NCBI GenBank assembly: GCA_903903985.1 | Contig: CAIVAT010000120.1 | Location: forward strand, 1 to 64,000 | Source: an uncultured Bacteroidales bacterium | GTDB lineage: Bacteria; Bacteroidota; Bacteroidia; Bacteroidales; FEN-979 | Length of the DNA stretch: 64,000 bases | Reading direction: 5' to 3' | Shown here: positions 7,461 to 17,024 of the stretch, in pieces | Position numbering within the stretch: position 1 is the stretch's first letter | Layout: each line of letters starts with the position of its first letter | Program-made: the position numbers and the translations under genes | Notes under the pieces: model-generated | Database searches by the model: none | What the model was told of the DNA's origin: nothing | Seen by the model: the letters and a program-made list of their open reading frames with translations, nothing else

Positions 7461-8799
7461 GGGCGATATAGTTATGAATGTTAAACTTTCGTTTGCAACC
7501 GTTGAAATTCATATACCTGACCATTCCGAATATTTTTCGTTCGCTCCAGGGACGGTCATGGACTCCGCCAAGGGACCATGCTATGCCGGCATATCCATTC
7601 GGGTCACGTCCGTCAAGTTCGTACTTATCGTTCAGGTAGATGGCAATTTCAAGGGCTTCTTCAGGAGAGGCGGTCCATTCCAGGATTTTCTTGGCCCAAT
7701 ACATCCGCATGTAACCATGCATTTTGCCGGTGGCGGTCATTTCCTGCTGGGCAGCGTTCCACAGCGGATCATGCGTACTCCCCTCTTCGAACTGATCCAG
7801 CGTATAGCAATATTCCCTCGGATCGGTGCGATGCTTGTTCAGGGAGGCCTGGGCCCACGGCGGAAAGCCGCTACAACGGTCATAGTTGGGATTATGGAAA
7901 CAAAAGTTATCGGCCAACTCGCGGCGCACGATTAACTCTTCCAGAAAAGCCTTTTTCGATGCCGGATTCGCATCACTTTCCAGTACTTCAAGTGCCAGGC
8001 GCTGGGGAGCGAGATGCCCGAAGTGCAGATAGGGTGACAGGTCCGATTGCCCTTTCCTGTCAGGAGCATTCCGGTCGGGATCATACCTTTGCAGCCTTTC
8101 GCTGATGAATTTCGACATTGCATCTGAAGCTGCTATTTCGCCGGGTACCAGCCAATCGACCTCAGGTACTTCCCTGTCGATCGGCATCGACCTTAAAACT
8201 TCTGCCCAATTAATCCTTGGCCCTTCCTGGATCTCCCCGAAATCAGGCTGTTTTACAAGGGATGGAAAGGCTGTAAGAAATTCAGGAAGAAGGCGTTCAA
8301 TTTTTTTTCTCAGGGTAAATGCAGCGTATTCTGCTTTATCCGATACATACCGGCATGGAATGATGTTATGCGCGTCAACCTCATGCAAAGGGATGTCGGT
8401 ACGTTCGGTCATCCGTTTACGCCAGTCCATCGGTAACCGCAGCGGGTTGAAGTCAGTGACGAGCATCCCGGCATCCTGTTCCAACAATAACCGGGGCAAT
8501 ACGTCCTGAGGCAACCCTTGCAACAGAATGAAAGGAATATTGTACCTGGCAAGTTTCCGGGCAGCGGCAGCAAGCCCTCCTGCCATGAAACCAAACTGCC
8601 TGATGGTGGCGCCCAGGGAACCCGGAGCGATACAAAATGCAACCAGCAGGGGCTGTTGCATGGCCAGCGCCTGTTCCTGTGCATACAACAAAGCCCAGTT
8701 GTCGACGGCGCGCTGATCGCGCTGCATCCAGTATACGACCGGGCCGGGCTGAGCTTCTGCCTGCCTGAGGATGTGTATTCTCCTTGGATCAATTGCCAT
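7447..8799 (-). CDS. phr: Class II CPD (deoxyribodipyrimidine) photolyase
   Basis: Light-driven flavoenzyme that splits cyclobutane pyrimidine dimers. The 450-residue length and the N-terminal VVYWMQRDQRAVDNWAL identify class II. The Rossmann-like antenna domain covers about residues 18-150; the helical FAD domain follows, with LSPYLHFGHLAPQRL near residues 255-270, EELIVRRELADNFCFHNPNYD near 288-308, MHGYMRMYWAKKILEW near 360, and DPNGYAGIAWSLGGVHDRPW near 395. The start is three bases after the stop of the upstream PAS-domain gene, and the 3' end overlaps tag. The three genes therefore form an operon in which a multi-PAS sensor precedes two DNA-repair enzymes. Confidence 0.95.
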   Translation of the reverse strand: MAIDPRRIHILRQAEAQPGPVVYWMQRDQRAVDNWALLYAQEQALAMQQPLLVAFCIAPGSLGATIRQFGFMAGGLAAAARKLARYNIPFILLQGLPQDVLPRLLLEQDAGMLVTDFNPLRLPMDWRKRMTERTDIPLHEVDAHNIIPCRYVSDKAEYAAFTLRKKIERLLPEFLTAFPSLVKQPDFGEIQEGPRINWAEVLRSMPIDREVPEVDWLVPGEIAASDAMSKFISERLQRYDPDRNAPDRKGQSDLSPYLHFGHLAPQRLALEVLESDANPASKKAFLEELIVRRELADNFCFHNPNYDRCSGFPPWAQASLNKHRTDPREYCYTLDQFEEGSTHDPLWNAAQQEMTATGKMHGYMRMYWAKKILEWTASPEEALEIAIYLNDKYELDGRDPNGYAGIAWSLGGVHDRPWSERKIFGMVRYMNFNGCKRKFNIHNYIAHAGH

Positions 8800-8802
8800 C
8801 GG

Positions 8803-10944
8803 TCAGGAGATTAAATATTTTTCTTTCTCTCCTACCTTTAACAACAACTCGTTTACCTCATTTTTCAAGGTTGAAAGTTGCATTTCCTCCCGGATCATCA
8901 GCCTGTTCATGCGTTCCAGTTCTTCGACTTTATTCTTAAGGGTTATTTCGGTTTGCTTTCGGGTGGTGATATCCTGGGCCAGGGCCACAATTACCTTTTG
9001 CCCGAAATAGACGCCACTCTGCAGCCGGATATCTTTTAAAAAATATTCATTGTTGGCACGTTTGCCCCAAAATTCAAACTGTTGCGGTTCCCCTTCATAA
9101 GCACGTTTTAACATTGCAGAAACGCTTTCCAGGTCGTTTCTCCCCGGGGCTGAAACAAAAGACGGATCCTTTCCCACGAGAGCCTCACGCGGAAAACCAT
9201 ACATTTTTAACGCTCCCTGGTTGACATCAAGAAATTTCCCATCCTGATCGAGCACATAGATTGCATCGGTCACGCTGTTGAACAAACCCCGGTAACTTTC
9301 AGCGCTTTGCTCCAGGGCGTCTTTCGCTTTTTTCCGTTCGGTGATATCCCTGGCCACTCCCATAATTTCCATAAGCTCACCCGCCTCATTGTATATACCA
9401 TTGATGCTCTGTTCCAGCCAGCGTGTGGTGCCGTCTTTATGGTAATATTCCAGTTCGAGAAGGATTCCCCTGTCTTTATCGGCTACCCCCTGCTGGTCGA
9501 TGACCGCCTCGTTGATAAGCACCGACATGGCATAATCAAGGGACTCAGGGACCATGCATTCATCGATGGGCATGCACAATCGTTCTTCCGGCGTGTATCC
9601 AAGGGTAAATTCGGTGGATGGGCTTACATACACCGTTTTCAGATCCAGGTCCAGTATCCATACAACATCATGCATTTTTTCCGCAAGGATGCGGTATTTG
9701 GCTTCGCTTTCACGCAATGCCTGTTCCGCCTTCTTTCGCTCGGTGATGTCGCGTTTTATTCCCACATGGCACAACACTTCGCCTTGCTCGTTTTTAATGG
9801 TCAATGCGGTCAGGTCAATAAACACACCCCCGTTTTTTGTATGCGAAATGACTTCCCCCTCGAATTTCCCGTTCTCTGCAAGTTCTTTCAGCATCTTTTC
9901 GAAAACATCGTGTCCAAGGTGAATGGCAGGTGTTTTGCCTTCCAGCTCCTTATCGCTGTAACCGATCAGTAACCTGTGGGCATCATTTTGTTCGATGATG
10001 AAGCCATTCTTATCCAGGATGGCAATGCCCTCGGTCGAATGGTCGATGATCTCCTTGTAGAGGTGGAGCCGTTGTTCTGATTTTTTATGTTCCGAAATAT
10101 CACGTGCTGTTGTAATGATCACATCCTCTCCGAAATATTTTCCTTTATTGAAAATCACATCCTTGGGAAATATCTCCCCGTTTTTTCTCTTGCCCCAGAA
10201 TTCAATTTGCCCGGGTTTCCCGGTAAGCATGGTTTTCTGCATCTGTGCAACAACTTCATGCATATTATTCATACCGGGTGCAGATACGAATTCCGGATTT
10301 TTGCCAATGAGTTCATCGCGTTCGTATCCATACATGATGGTTGCGCCGACATTCACATCGATGAATATCCCGTCTTCCTTGTGGATGTATATGGCTTCTG
10401 AAACTGAGTCGAACAAACCCTTATAGCTTTTAAGGCTGTCGTTCAATGCCTTCTCTGCCCGGGTACGTTCTGATATATCCCGGATGGTCCCCTGGGCAAC
10501 AACTTCACTTTTGTATGTTGTCAGTTTCCCGCTGACCTCCACATCAACAAGGTGGCCATCTTTATGGAAAACCTGCGTTTTGAACATAAAAACATCCCCG
10601 CGCATGAATATTTTCCTCAACTGGACCAGGAACCTGGGAAATTCGCTGATGGGGACAAATTTTGAAAATGGCTTGCCGATCGCATCTTCGGGTTTATAGC
10701 CCAGTACCGGTTCGATGCTGTCGTTAAAGAATATGAAATTCCCGGCCTTATCGAGAATGAAGATGATTTCAACCATAGAATGGGTGATGATCTCAAAATT
10801 ATCTTCATCCAGGCGCGGTGCTTTTTCAACCTGTTGATGTTTTGCGGTATCATCCTGGTAAAGAGATCTTAACGACCGGTACTCCTGCTCCAATCTTTGC
10901 AAATCTCCAATGAGTTCTTCCTTGCTTTTATTCAGGTATTCCAT
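8803..10944 (-). CDS. Five-PAS-domain sensor protein without an output domain
   Basis: A 713-residue cytosolic protein with an N-terminal coiled coil and five PAS/PAC units at about residues 47-165, 168-290, 293-410, 413-540 and 543-670, each closing with the PAC signature (ARDISE, RDITERKKAE). A C-terminal coiled coil of about 45 residues ends the protein; there is no histidine kinase, GGDEF or HTH domain. PAS2 and PAS5 resemble one another more than the others (both have FVSAPG, then EFWGKR), suggesting internal duplication. Cofactors cannot be read from the sequence. Position 3 bases before the photolyase suggests it senses light, redox or DNA-damage-related state, but this is inference. 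A partner kinase must lie elsewhere. Confidence 0.85.
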   Translation of the reverse strand: MEYLNKSKEELIGDLQRLEQEYRSLRSLYQDDTAKHQQVEKAPRLDEDNFEIITHSMVEIIFILDKAGNFIFFNDSIEPVLGYKPEDAIGKPFSKFVPISEFPRFLVQLRKIFMRGDVFMFKTQVFHKDGHLVDVEVSGKLTTYKSEVVAQGTIRDISERTRAEKALNDSLKSYKGLFDSVSEAIYIHKEDGIFIDVNVGATIMYGYERDELIGKNPEFVSAPGMNNMHEVVAQMQKTMLTGKPGQIEFWGKRKNGEIFPKDVIFNKGKYFGEDVIITTARDISEHKKSEQRLHLYKEIIDHSTEGIAILDKNGFIIEQNDAHRLLIGYSDKELEGKTPAIHLGHDVFEKMLKELAENGKFEGEVISHTKNGGVFIDLTALTIKNEQGEVLCHVGIKRDITERKKAEQALRESEAKYRILAEKMHDVVWILDLDLKTVYVSPSTEFTLGYTPEERLCMPIDECMVPESLDYAMSVLINEAVIDQQGVADKDRGILLELEYYHKDGTTRWLEQSINGIYNEAGELMEIMGVARDITERKKAKDALEQSAESYRGLFNSVTDAIYVLDQDGKFLDVNQGALKMYGFPREALVGKDPSFVSAPGRNDLESVSAMLKRAYEGEPQQFEFWGKRANNEYFLKDIRLQSGVYFGQKVIVALAQDITTRKQTEITLKNKVEELERMNRLMIREEMQLSTLKNEVNELLLKVGEKEKYLIS

Positions 10945-11615
10945 CTGATCATATGGTTCGTTGTTATTTTTTTTTATAAGGGTTCCGGGAAATTCCAGAT
11001 TGCCTCACAACAAAAATAAAACAACTTTTCCAATTTCAGGCACACCTGGTCCTTGAAAATAGAAAACCTTCGTGAGCATTTGCCCGTCGAACGTTTGCGA
11101 AGGGTGAACGGAGGAAGAAATGAGGATGGTTTGTAAGCGGTGTATTCATTCCTCTGGTTTGAATATGCCTGTTCCCTGAATGACCCTTTTTGTGATGCAG
11201 ATACCATGAAAACAACCCGCTGCCGCAAAACAGGATTGATGAGCAATAAAGTGCCCCGGAACAGATGGAGCATCGCCACCATCTGAAACCGACCGGGGAA
11301 AAGGCCAGGAATATGCTCCCCGGGAGAAGGCAGGCGATGCTAATACCCGGTTTGTGTTTTTCCTATACCATGTTAAGCGATAAAAACAGGAAGGAAAGAA
11401 TGATGAGGGAAAAGCAAGGAGGAACCGGCAAATCGATACCTGAAAAGTCTTTAGCAGTCGAATTTATTTTCATTTGGCGATGGCTTTGCATTGCAATTTG
11501 CATACCTGCCAGAATATTTAAAGGCTGCATCAACCATGTCTGCCGCCACCGGTTTATCCGGCCACTATCAAACACACAACCTATGCCATCGCCTTGTTGG
11601 TTAAATTGTGACAGT

Positions 11616-11633
11616 CAAAGAGAATTCTCTTTG
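11616..11633. promoter_or_regulatory. 18-bp perfect palindrome upstream of the FISUMP gene
   Basis: CAAAGAGAATTCTCTTTG is its own reverse complement over 18 bases and ends 56 bases before the ATG at 11690. Its size and position fit an operator for a dimeric regulator. No T-run follows, so it is not a terminator. Confidence 0.5.
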
Positions 11634-11657
11634 TTCATCAATCACAAATTAAAGGAG

Positions 11658-11666
11658 TACCTTTAC
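11658..11666 (+). promoter_or_regulatory. -7-like box TACCTTTAC shared by the island FISUMP genes
   Basis: TACCTTTAC lies 24 bases before the start codon. Near-identical TACTTTTAC boxes lie upstream of the two other FISUMP genes of the island (15036-15044 and 18056-18064). The element fits TAnnTTT with A in place of the final G. Confidence 0.4.
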
Positions 11667-11689
11667 TAGGATATAATTTCCCCCCAACA

Positions 11690-13099
11690 ATGAAAAACAT
11701 ATCCCTTTTATTCATTTTGCTGATGCTCAGCAACCGTTTGCTGGTTGCACAAGTCGGAATCAACAATGATTTGACTCCGCCAAACAACTCAGCCATGCTT
11801 GATGTCAAGTCAACAGTTAGCGGGTTTTTGCCGCCACGAATGAATACCACCCAGCGAAATAACATCGTTTCACCGGCAACCGGGCTGGTAATCTTTAATA
11901 CGGATTGCAACGACATTCAGCTGTTCAACGGTGCCGGATGGGTTCCAATCGGCAATTCCGGAATGCTTGCCACACCAGGAACCATAACGGGAAACTCTTC
12001 CCCGTGCCAAACCTCTTCCGGTTTAACTTATTCTATTGCCACGATATCAGGTGCCACCGGGTATAACTGGACAGTTCCGTCGGGAGCAACAATTACAGCT
12101 GGTCAGGGAACCGCAAACATCACGGTCTCATTTGGGACTGCCGGTGGAGCAATATGCGTTTGCGCATATAATGACTGTTTTAAGAGCAATTCAGGTTGTA
12201 TCAATATTTCAATTTTACCGATTCCTTTGTCTCCGGCCCCGGGATCACATATTGGATCGGCAACCCAAATAATTTGGAACTGGAATGCTGCTCCCGGTGC
12301 TACCGGTTATAAATGGAACACATAGGATAATTACAACACCGCAACCGATATGGGGGCCTCGAATTCCAAAATTGAAACGGGCCATACCTGTAATACGGCT
12401 TACACAAGATGGGTATGGGCTTATAACTCCTGTGGCAACTCAACTTCAGTGGCATTGGCACAAAGTACATCTGAGTGTTTATTTTCTTGCGGACAGTTAT
12501 TTACCGATAATCGGGATAACAAAAGCTATAACACAGTTCAGGTTGGCACCCAATGCTGGATGGCACAGAACCTGAATACAGGAACAAGGATCAATGGTTC
12601 GCAGGGGCAAACCAACAACAGTTTGATTGAGAAATACTGTTTTAATGATCTTGAATCGAATTGCAATATAAACGGTGGCCTTTACCAATGGAATGAGATG
12701 ATGCAATATGTAACCACAGCAGGAGTCCAGGGAATTTGTCCTACCGGCTGGCACCTCCCAGCGGATGCTGAGTGGACTACTGTTTCAACCTTTCTTGGAG
12801 GTGAAGGTGTGGCAGGCGCGAAAATGAAATCTACCGGTACGATAGAATCAGGTACCGGGTTATGGTTTTCCCCAAATAACGGAGCCACCAATGAAAGTGG
12901 ATTTACTGCCGTTCCGGGTGGCCATCTCGACACCACCGGAACGTTCAACTTTATGGGCAGCAACGGTTTCTGGTGGAGTTCTTCCGAGTCTGGCACGGGC
13001 AATGCCTGGTACCGGCTCTTGTCTTATTACTACATCACGGTGTACAGAAACAACTACAGTAAGAATTGCGGGGTTGCGGTGCGTTGCCTGCGGGATTAA
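11690..13099 (+). pseudogene. Secreted FISUMP-domain protein interrupted by an in-frame amber codon
   Basis: One reading frame of 470 codons is broken only by a TAG at 12323-12325; both halves are in the same frame. The first 211 residues have a signal peptide, the short AQVGINND module seen in the island paralogues (with MLDVKST and GFLPPRM), a PKD/Ig-like stretch and the start of a fibronectin-like domain ending at KWNT. After the TAG the same domain resumes (DNYNTATDMGASN) and leads into a FISUMP domain (about codons 265-470) with GTQCWMAQNLN, GGLYQWNEMM, GICPTGWHLP and VRCLRD. FISUMP proteins are secreted surface proteins with a C-type-lectin-like fold. The TAG is a nonsense mutation, a sequencing error, or less likely recoding. 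As it stands a 211-residue fragment without FISUMP would be made. Confidence 0.8.
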
Positions 13100-13263
13100 G
13101 GTGCCCATCGCATACAAATGCTTCTGGAACGACAGGAATGTTGATTGGATCATATCCACGCCGCCAAGATGATCTCCATTTGTTTTGACGGCTACCTGAG
13201 AAAATATTGAGCTGCGAAGCAAATGGAGCATTGCAGGATTTAGAAAAGGTTTTTCATGGTTCA

Positions 13264-13905
13264 ATGTTTTTTATTTTACAAGGCAGAATGGCATTATCGG
13301 ATTCGGAACTGTTATCCATCATAATAGGCAATGACGGTTCACGCATGAGATCAAGTTTGGATGCTTCTCGTTTACTATTAAACCAGGCAAATGGCAACCT
13401 TGCAGAGATAGCCAAACTTTCTGTTACAGAACTGTCAAAGAATTGCAATCTGACTATAGCTCAAGCTACAAGGGTGATCACTGCTTTTGAAATCGGCAGA
13501 AGAAGGGCTGCATCGGAAGTCGTTCATAAAGTAAAGATATCGTCTTCCAGTAATGCCAATGAAATCTTTCGATCTGTATTAGCGGATAAGCCTTATGAAG
13601 AAATCTGGATCATAATGCTTAACAGGTCAAACCATGTTATCGGTTTAAAGATGATTAGTGAAGGGGGAATCTCCGGCACCGTGGTTGATCCTAAAAAGAT
13701 ATTCTTCATAGCTCTTGAGAACCAGGCATCGTCGCTAATCTTGGGGCATAATCATCCTTCGGGGGCTAAAAATCCCAGTGAAGCTGATCAGAAAATCACC
13801 AAGAAGATTGTAAATTCTGGCTTGCTATTGGAAATATCAGTGCTGGATCATCTCATTGTTACAGATGATGGATTCTACTCTTTTGCTGATGAAGGTGTAT
13901 TGTAG
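13264..13905 (+). CDS. radC: RadC-like JAMM/MPN domain protein
   Basis: A 213-residue member of the RadC (DUF2466) family. Helix-hairpin-helix-like N terminus ALSDSELLSIIIG is followed by the JAMM metal site: GHNHPSGAKNPSEAD (about residues 161-175) contains His-x-His-Pro-Ser-Gly and the distal Asp. The C terminus is ISVLDHLIVTDDGFYSFADEGVL. The start is uncertain: the frame is open to a TTG at 13207, but residues before the ATG at 13264 do not resemble RadC, and the usual N-terminal (RPREK) segment is missing, so the N terminus may be truncated. RadC homologues are frequent in mobile elements. A copy of the last 36 codons lies at 17025, also just before a FISUMP gene on the opposite strand. 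Confidence 0.85.
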   Translation: MFFILQGRMALSDSELLSIIIGNDGSRMRSSLDASRLLLNQANGNLAEIAKLSVTELSKNCNLTIAQATRVITAFEIGRRRAASEVVHKVKISSSSNANEIFRSVLADKPYEEIWIIMLNRSNHVIGLKMISEGGISGTVVDPKKIFFIALENQASSLILGHNHPSGAKNPSEADQKITKKIVNSGLLLEISVLDHLIVTDDGFYSFADEGVL

Positions 13906-13930
13906 TCCAAATTGACTCAAATCAAATAAA

Positions 13931-14971
13931 TTAAAAGTCTCTGATGCATCGGAGAGTAAAGCCGAGCGCCTTGTTATATGTTTCAGTACCGCATATTGAA
14001 CTGCCAAAGAATAAACACCAGGCATCAGAATAATTGCCTTGTGAACTACTCCAATATTCGCCATATGAGCCACGGGAACTTAGCGAACCATCGGTTGAGC
14101 TGAGATACCCTGCGGCATGCATTTTTAATGCTGAGTTCCATGCTGCAACCCAGGTGGTCCAGCTTCCAAATGTGTATACATTAGTCCATTCAGTTTTAGT
14201 TGGGATACGCCAGCCATTGCCAAGTTCTATTGCACATGGGTCGTTCGCTATTGTCCAATCTGAAATTTCGTTAATTCCTGATATCCAAGTCGTATTCGGT
14301 GTTCTGGTTGTACCATCATGCTTGTATCCCTGCTTACTGTTAAACTGCCAGTACCAACCTGCTGAAGCTTCTGTGGCATCATCAACAGAAGTTGCCTGGT
14401 AATCGGCTCCAAGGTTGCTGGTAATCCAACATTTCGTAAGTTCACCGGGTATATTTGAAACCGTGCCATAAGTGACTGTTTTGTCAACAGGTGCTACCAT
14501 TCCTGCTAAATGGTTAACTATGATTGAAGTACCGCAAGGAGATGAAAGCTGCCTCCATGTGGGTACACCATTGTTAAAAGTCAGGACTTGTCCATTTGAA
14601 CCAGCTGGAAGTCTGACCCACTGAGATCCATTCCAGTACTGCATCTCCCCCACATTTACTCCTTGGGGAGGAGACACCGCCACCCATTTCCTTACTTCCC
14701 ATCGATAATATCCAACAATTACATTATTGGGCGGAATTCCAGCGACAGCAGTATTATAGACAAGCAGACCATCTGCTGGAGCTGTGAGAGGTGATGCAGA
14801 ATTGATTGCAATAAGTGCGACACGGGGAGGTAAAAATCCTTTTGTTGTTGATTTAACATCCAGGATGGCCGAATTATCTGGTGCACTGTTGTCGTTATTG
14901 ATACCAACCTGGGCAAATAAAGCACTGCTGAAAAGTAGCAGCATACTGAATAAAACATATACTGATTTCAT
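13931..14971 (-). CDS. Secreted FISUMP/C-type-lectin-like protein (copy 2)
   Basis: A 346-residue exported protein. Signal peptide (residues 1-20), then the AQVGINNDNSAPDNSAILDV module, a spacer repeat region (MQYWNGSQWVRLPAGSNGQVLTF), and from about residue 145 a domain shared with the copy at 17142: CWITSNLGADYQATSVDDATEAS, GWYWQFNSKQGYKHDGTTRTPNT, NDPCAIELGNGWRIPTKTEW. The last 50 residues run from EYWSSSQ to LRCIRDF with divergent residues between these anchors. The fold and variable end resemble target proteins of diversity-generating retroelements. Convergent with the RadC-like gene, 25 bases apart. Likely a surface adhesin or ligand-binding protein. Confidence 0.8.
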   Translation of the reverse strand: MKSVYVLFSMLLLFSSALFAQVGINNDNSAPDNSAILDVKSTTKGFLPPRVALIAINSASPLTAPADGLLVYNTAVAGIPPNNVIVGYYRWEVRKWVAVSPPQGVNVGEMQYWNGSQWVRLPAGSNGQVLTFNNGVPTWRQLSSPCGTSIIVNHLAGMVAPVDKTVTYGTVSNIPGELTKCWITSNLGADYQATSVDDATEASAGWYWQFNSKQGYKHDGTTRTPNTTWISGINEISDWTIANDPCAIELGNGWRIPTKTEWTNVYTFGSWTTWVAAWNSALKMHAAGYLSSTDGSLSSRGSYGEYWSSSQGNYSDAWCLFFGSSICGTETYNKALGFTLRCIRDF

Positions 14972-15035
14972 GCTATGATGGTTTTGGTGGGATTACATAT
15001 GAAGAGTTTAATTCTACTCCTATTCGGGTGAAGGA

Positions 15036-15044
15036 GTAAAAGTA
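15036..15044 (-). promoter_or_regulatory. -7-like box TACTTTTAC of FISUMP copy 2
   Basis: Reads TACTTTTAC on the minus strand, 65 bases upstream of the start at 14971. It matches the box upstream of FISUMP copy 3 exactly and copy 1 with one difference. Confidence 0.35.
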
Positions 15045-15097
15045 CAACATCATTAACTAAAAATCAAGCACATTGATTAATCCTAATTTTTAATAAA

Positions 15098-15559
15098 ATG
15101 TCAACTTCAACACAGGATCAACAAATAGAAATGATTGAACCTGAAATCCCTTCATATGAAGTTTTCTGTGAAGAAATCAAAAGGATCTTTCCCGAAGGCG
15201 ATCTCCCATTAAGCTATAATCGACTTCTGTGGTATCTGGAAAATATCGAATATCCTGACGGTTACCTTCTGACATGGAAACTCCTTGTTGATAAGTTTAA
15301 GCAGCACATTGATGAATGGAACCTGATGTATGGTCCTAAACTTGGGACCAAGTATTTTCCCTCAAAGGCATATGCACTCCGGAAGAATTTCTATGAGTTT
15401 CTGGGAGACAGGTTTTATGAACGGGAGTTCGTGACATCTATTGGGCATAATGAGCGAAACAAGTATCTCTTTGGTGACTTCACGATAGAATACCTCAGTA
15501 TGGAACTTGAACAATTTAAAAAGAGATTTACCGATGAAACAGAGAATCAACCAGATTAA
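15098..15559 (+). CDS. Unassigned accessory protein preceding a DnaB-like helicase
   Basis: A 153-residue acidic, probably cytosolic protein with no signal peptide or membrane segment. Aromatic-rich helical stretches (SYNRLLWYLENIEYPDGY, KYFPSKAYALRKNFYEFLGDRFYERE) dominate. I do not recognise the family. It overlaps the start of the helicase gene by 26 bases, so it is co-translated with it and probably acts in the same mobile-element replication process. A primase- or loader-like role would be a guess. Confidence 0.6.
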   Translation: MSTSTQDQQIEMIEPEIPSYEVFCEEIKRIFPEGDLPLSYNRLLWYLENIEYPDGYLLTWKLLVDKFKQHIDEWNLMYGPKLGTKYFPSKAYALRKNFYEFLGDRFYEREFVTSIGHNERNKYLFGDFTIEYLSMELEQFKKRFTDETENQPD

Positions 15560-17009
15560 CAGGAAGATCATCCCGTACTTGGTCTTTAACAATGACAAAA
15601 GTCCTCCAAGTGCTGTTGACTTTGAGGAAGCAATCCTTGGCAGCATCATGCTGGAAGCCCAGTCAGACCATGTAAAAAAAGTCCTGCAAAAACTCCAGCC
15701 AGATCATTTCTACAAAGAAACACATCAACTTATTTTTAAAGCTATCAAGCACCTCAATGAACAGGATTTTCCTATCGACATTTTGACCATTACCGAGCAA
15801 TGCAGAAAGAATGGAGACTTGGAATCAGTTGGAGGAGCTTATGCGATAACGATGCTGACATCACGAATTTCAAGTACTGCTAATGTCGAATACTGGTTCC
15901 ATATTGTATACCAAAAGTTCTTGCTGAGGGAAATCATCAGGATCGGGGTTCTGAATGCAGACATGGCCATGAAAGATTCAGCTGATGTTTTCGACTTGCT
16001 TAGAGAATTCGTTGCGGAACTTGAAAAACTTGATCCCATCCTTTTTGAAACCCTGGCCACAACGGCAGACAGGCTTGCAGTTGAGATGATGGAGGAGTTG
16101 GATTATTTGCAGGTTCATAAATCCCAAAAACAATCCTTACCCCGGATAGTTTATACTTTGGGATGGTCCCGGTTCGATGAGGCTGTTGCACTCGGAAAAG
16201 ATAAAATCATCCTGATTGCCGGTGCTGCTGCAGCAGGAAAGTCCAAGTTCATCTGTGCCATCATATACCGGCTTCTGGAACGATATGCCGATATCTCGGT
16301 GTGCTGGATAACACTCGAAGATTCACGTCAGGATCTGTTACGATCATACCTGGCATCGAAGGTATTCGTCACTGCAAAGCATCTAAAGGCCGGGAAATAT
16401 GACCATTCAATTATCGAACAGTCGAAGCAGCATACACTTAGATTTCAGCAATTCGATATTGAGTTTATTGACCAGGCAATATGTTCTGATGACATCGTGA
16501 CTCATTTTGTTCAATTCTGTGGGCAAAGGAAGAACAGGTTCAATATCCTGGTAGTGGACAATATTCTTTCCCTTGATGACCAGGGAGATTTCAGATTCGA
16601 TCCCAATGGATTCTGCAACCATGTCATGCACAATCTTCTTAAATGCCGTCAGAAGACAAAGGGGCTGATCATTCCGCTGCATCACTTCAACGATGCACAA
16701 GAGGACAAAGAAAACCGTAAGAATGGATATCGTCCGGTACTTAAAGATATGAAAGGCTCTGAAACATTCCGACGCACTCCAAACCAGGTGCTGCTTATAA
16801 ATTCCTTCAACATCTACAAGGATATTATGAGTGAATACAGCGGTGATGAACACGACATCCTGGAGCATTTATTCATTGTGGATATTGGAAAGAACCGGGA
16901 GGATCAAATTGGGGATGCAGCTGCACTGATACATTTCTTTACCGAAATGGCATACGATCAGTTCTGGGAGATCCCTTTACCTGATAAAATCCCAACTATT
17001 ATGGAATAA
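15534..17009 (+). CDS. DnaB-like replicative helicase of a mobile element
   Basis: A 491-residue protein. The N-terminal DnaB domain (about residues 25-125) carries DFEEAILGSIMLEAQ and DFPIDILTITEQCRKNG followed by GGAYAITMLTS. The RecA-like C-terminal domain has Walker A GAAAAGKSKF near residues 229-238, a downstream acidic strand CWITLEDSRQ and Walker B ILVVDNILSLDD near residue 340. The later DnaB motif appears as LKDMKGSETFRRTPNQVLLI. The sequence is shorter than chromosomal DnaB at the C terminus and diverged in several loops, as in phage and integrative-element helicases. The ATG at 15534 is preferred over a TTG at 15507 because the N-terminal domain begins shortly after it. Confidence 0.78.
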   Translation: MKQRINQINRKIIPYLVFNNDKSPPSAVDFEEAILGSIMLEAQSDHVKKVLQKLQPDHFYKETHQLIFKAIKHLNEQDFPIDILTITEQCRKNGDLESVGGAYAITMLTSRISSTANVEYWFHIVYQKFLLREIIRIGVLNADMAMKDSADVFDLLREFVAELEKLDPILFETLATTADRLAVEMMEELDYLQVHKSQKQSLPRIVYTLGWSRFDEAVALGKDKIILIAGAAAAGKSKFICAIIYRLLERYADISVCWITLEDSRQDLLRSYLASKVFVTAKHLKAGKYDHSIIEQSKQHTLRFQQFDIEFIDQAICSDDIVTHFVQFCGQRKNRFNILVVDNILSLDDQGDFRFDPNGFCNHVMHNLLKCRQKTKGLIIPLHHFNDAQEDKENRKNGYRPVLKDMKGSETFRRTPNQVLLINSFNIYKDIMSEYSGDEHDILEHLFIVDIGKNREDQIGDAAALIHFFTEMAYDQFWEIPLPDKIPTIME

Positions 17010-17024
17010 TAAATATGAATCATA

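Larger units (their letters stand above)
10945..11689. other. 745-base spacer with no convincing gene
   Basis: Open frames here are short, lack family motifs, and have compositions unlike the neighbouring genes. The only structure I can support is the 18-bp palindrome at 11616 and a -7-like box at 11658, both just before the FISUMP gene. The segment may contain decayed sequence, since the accessory island begins here. Confidence 0.5.

Noticed and set aside
9307-9972. A 221-codon plus-strand frame opposite the PAS protein
   Set aside because: Antisense to PAS4 and PAS3; Phe/His-rich composition with no recognisable motif.
11265-11669. A 134-codon plus-strand frame and an overlapping minus-strand frame in the 10.9-11.7 kb spacer
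   Set aside because: No family motifs, unnatural composition, no promoter or ribosome-binding context; treated as non-coding.
12323-12325. Genome-wide amber recoding
   Set aside because: All other genes in the window read normally and several minus-strand genes would be affected by TAG reassignment without benefit; one interrupted gene is not enough.
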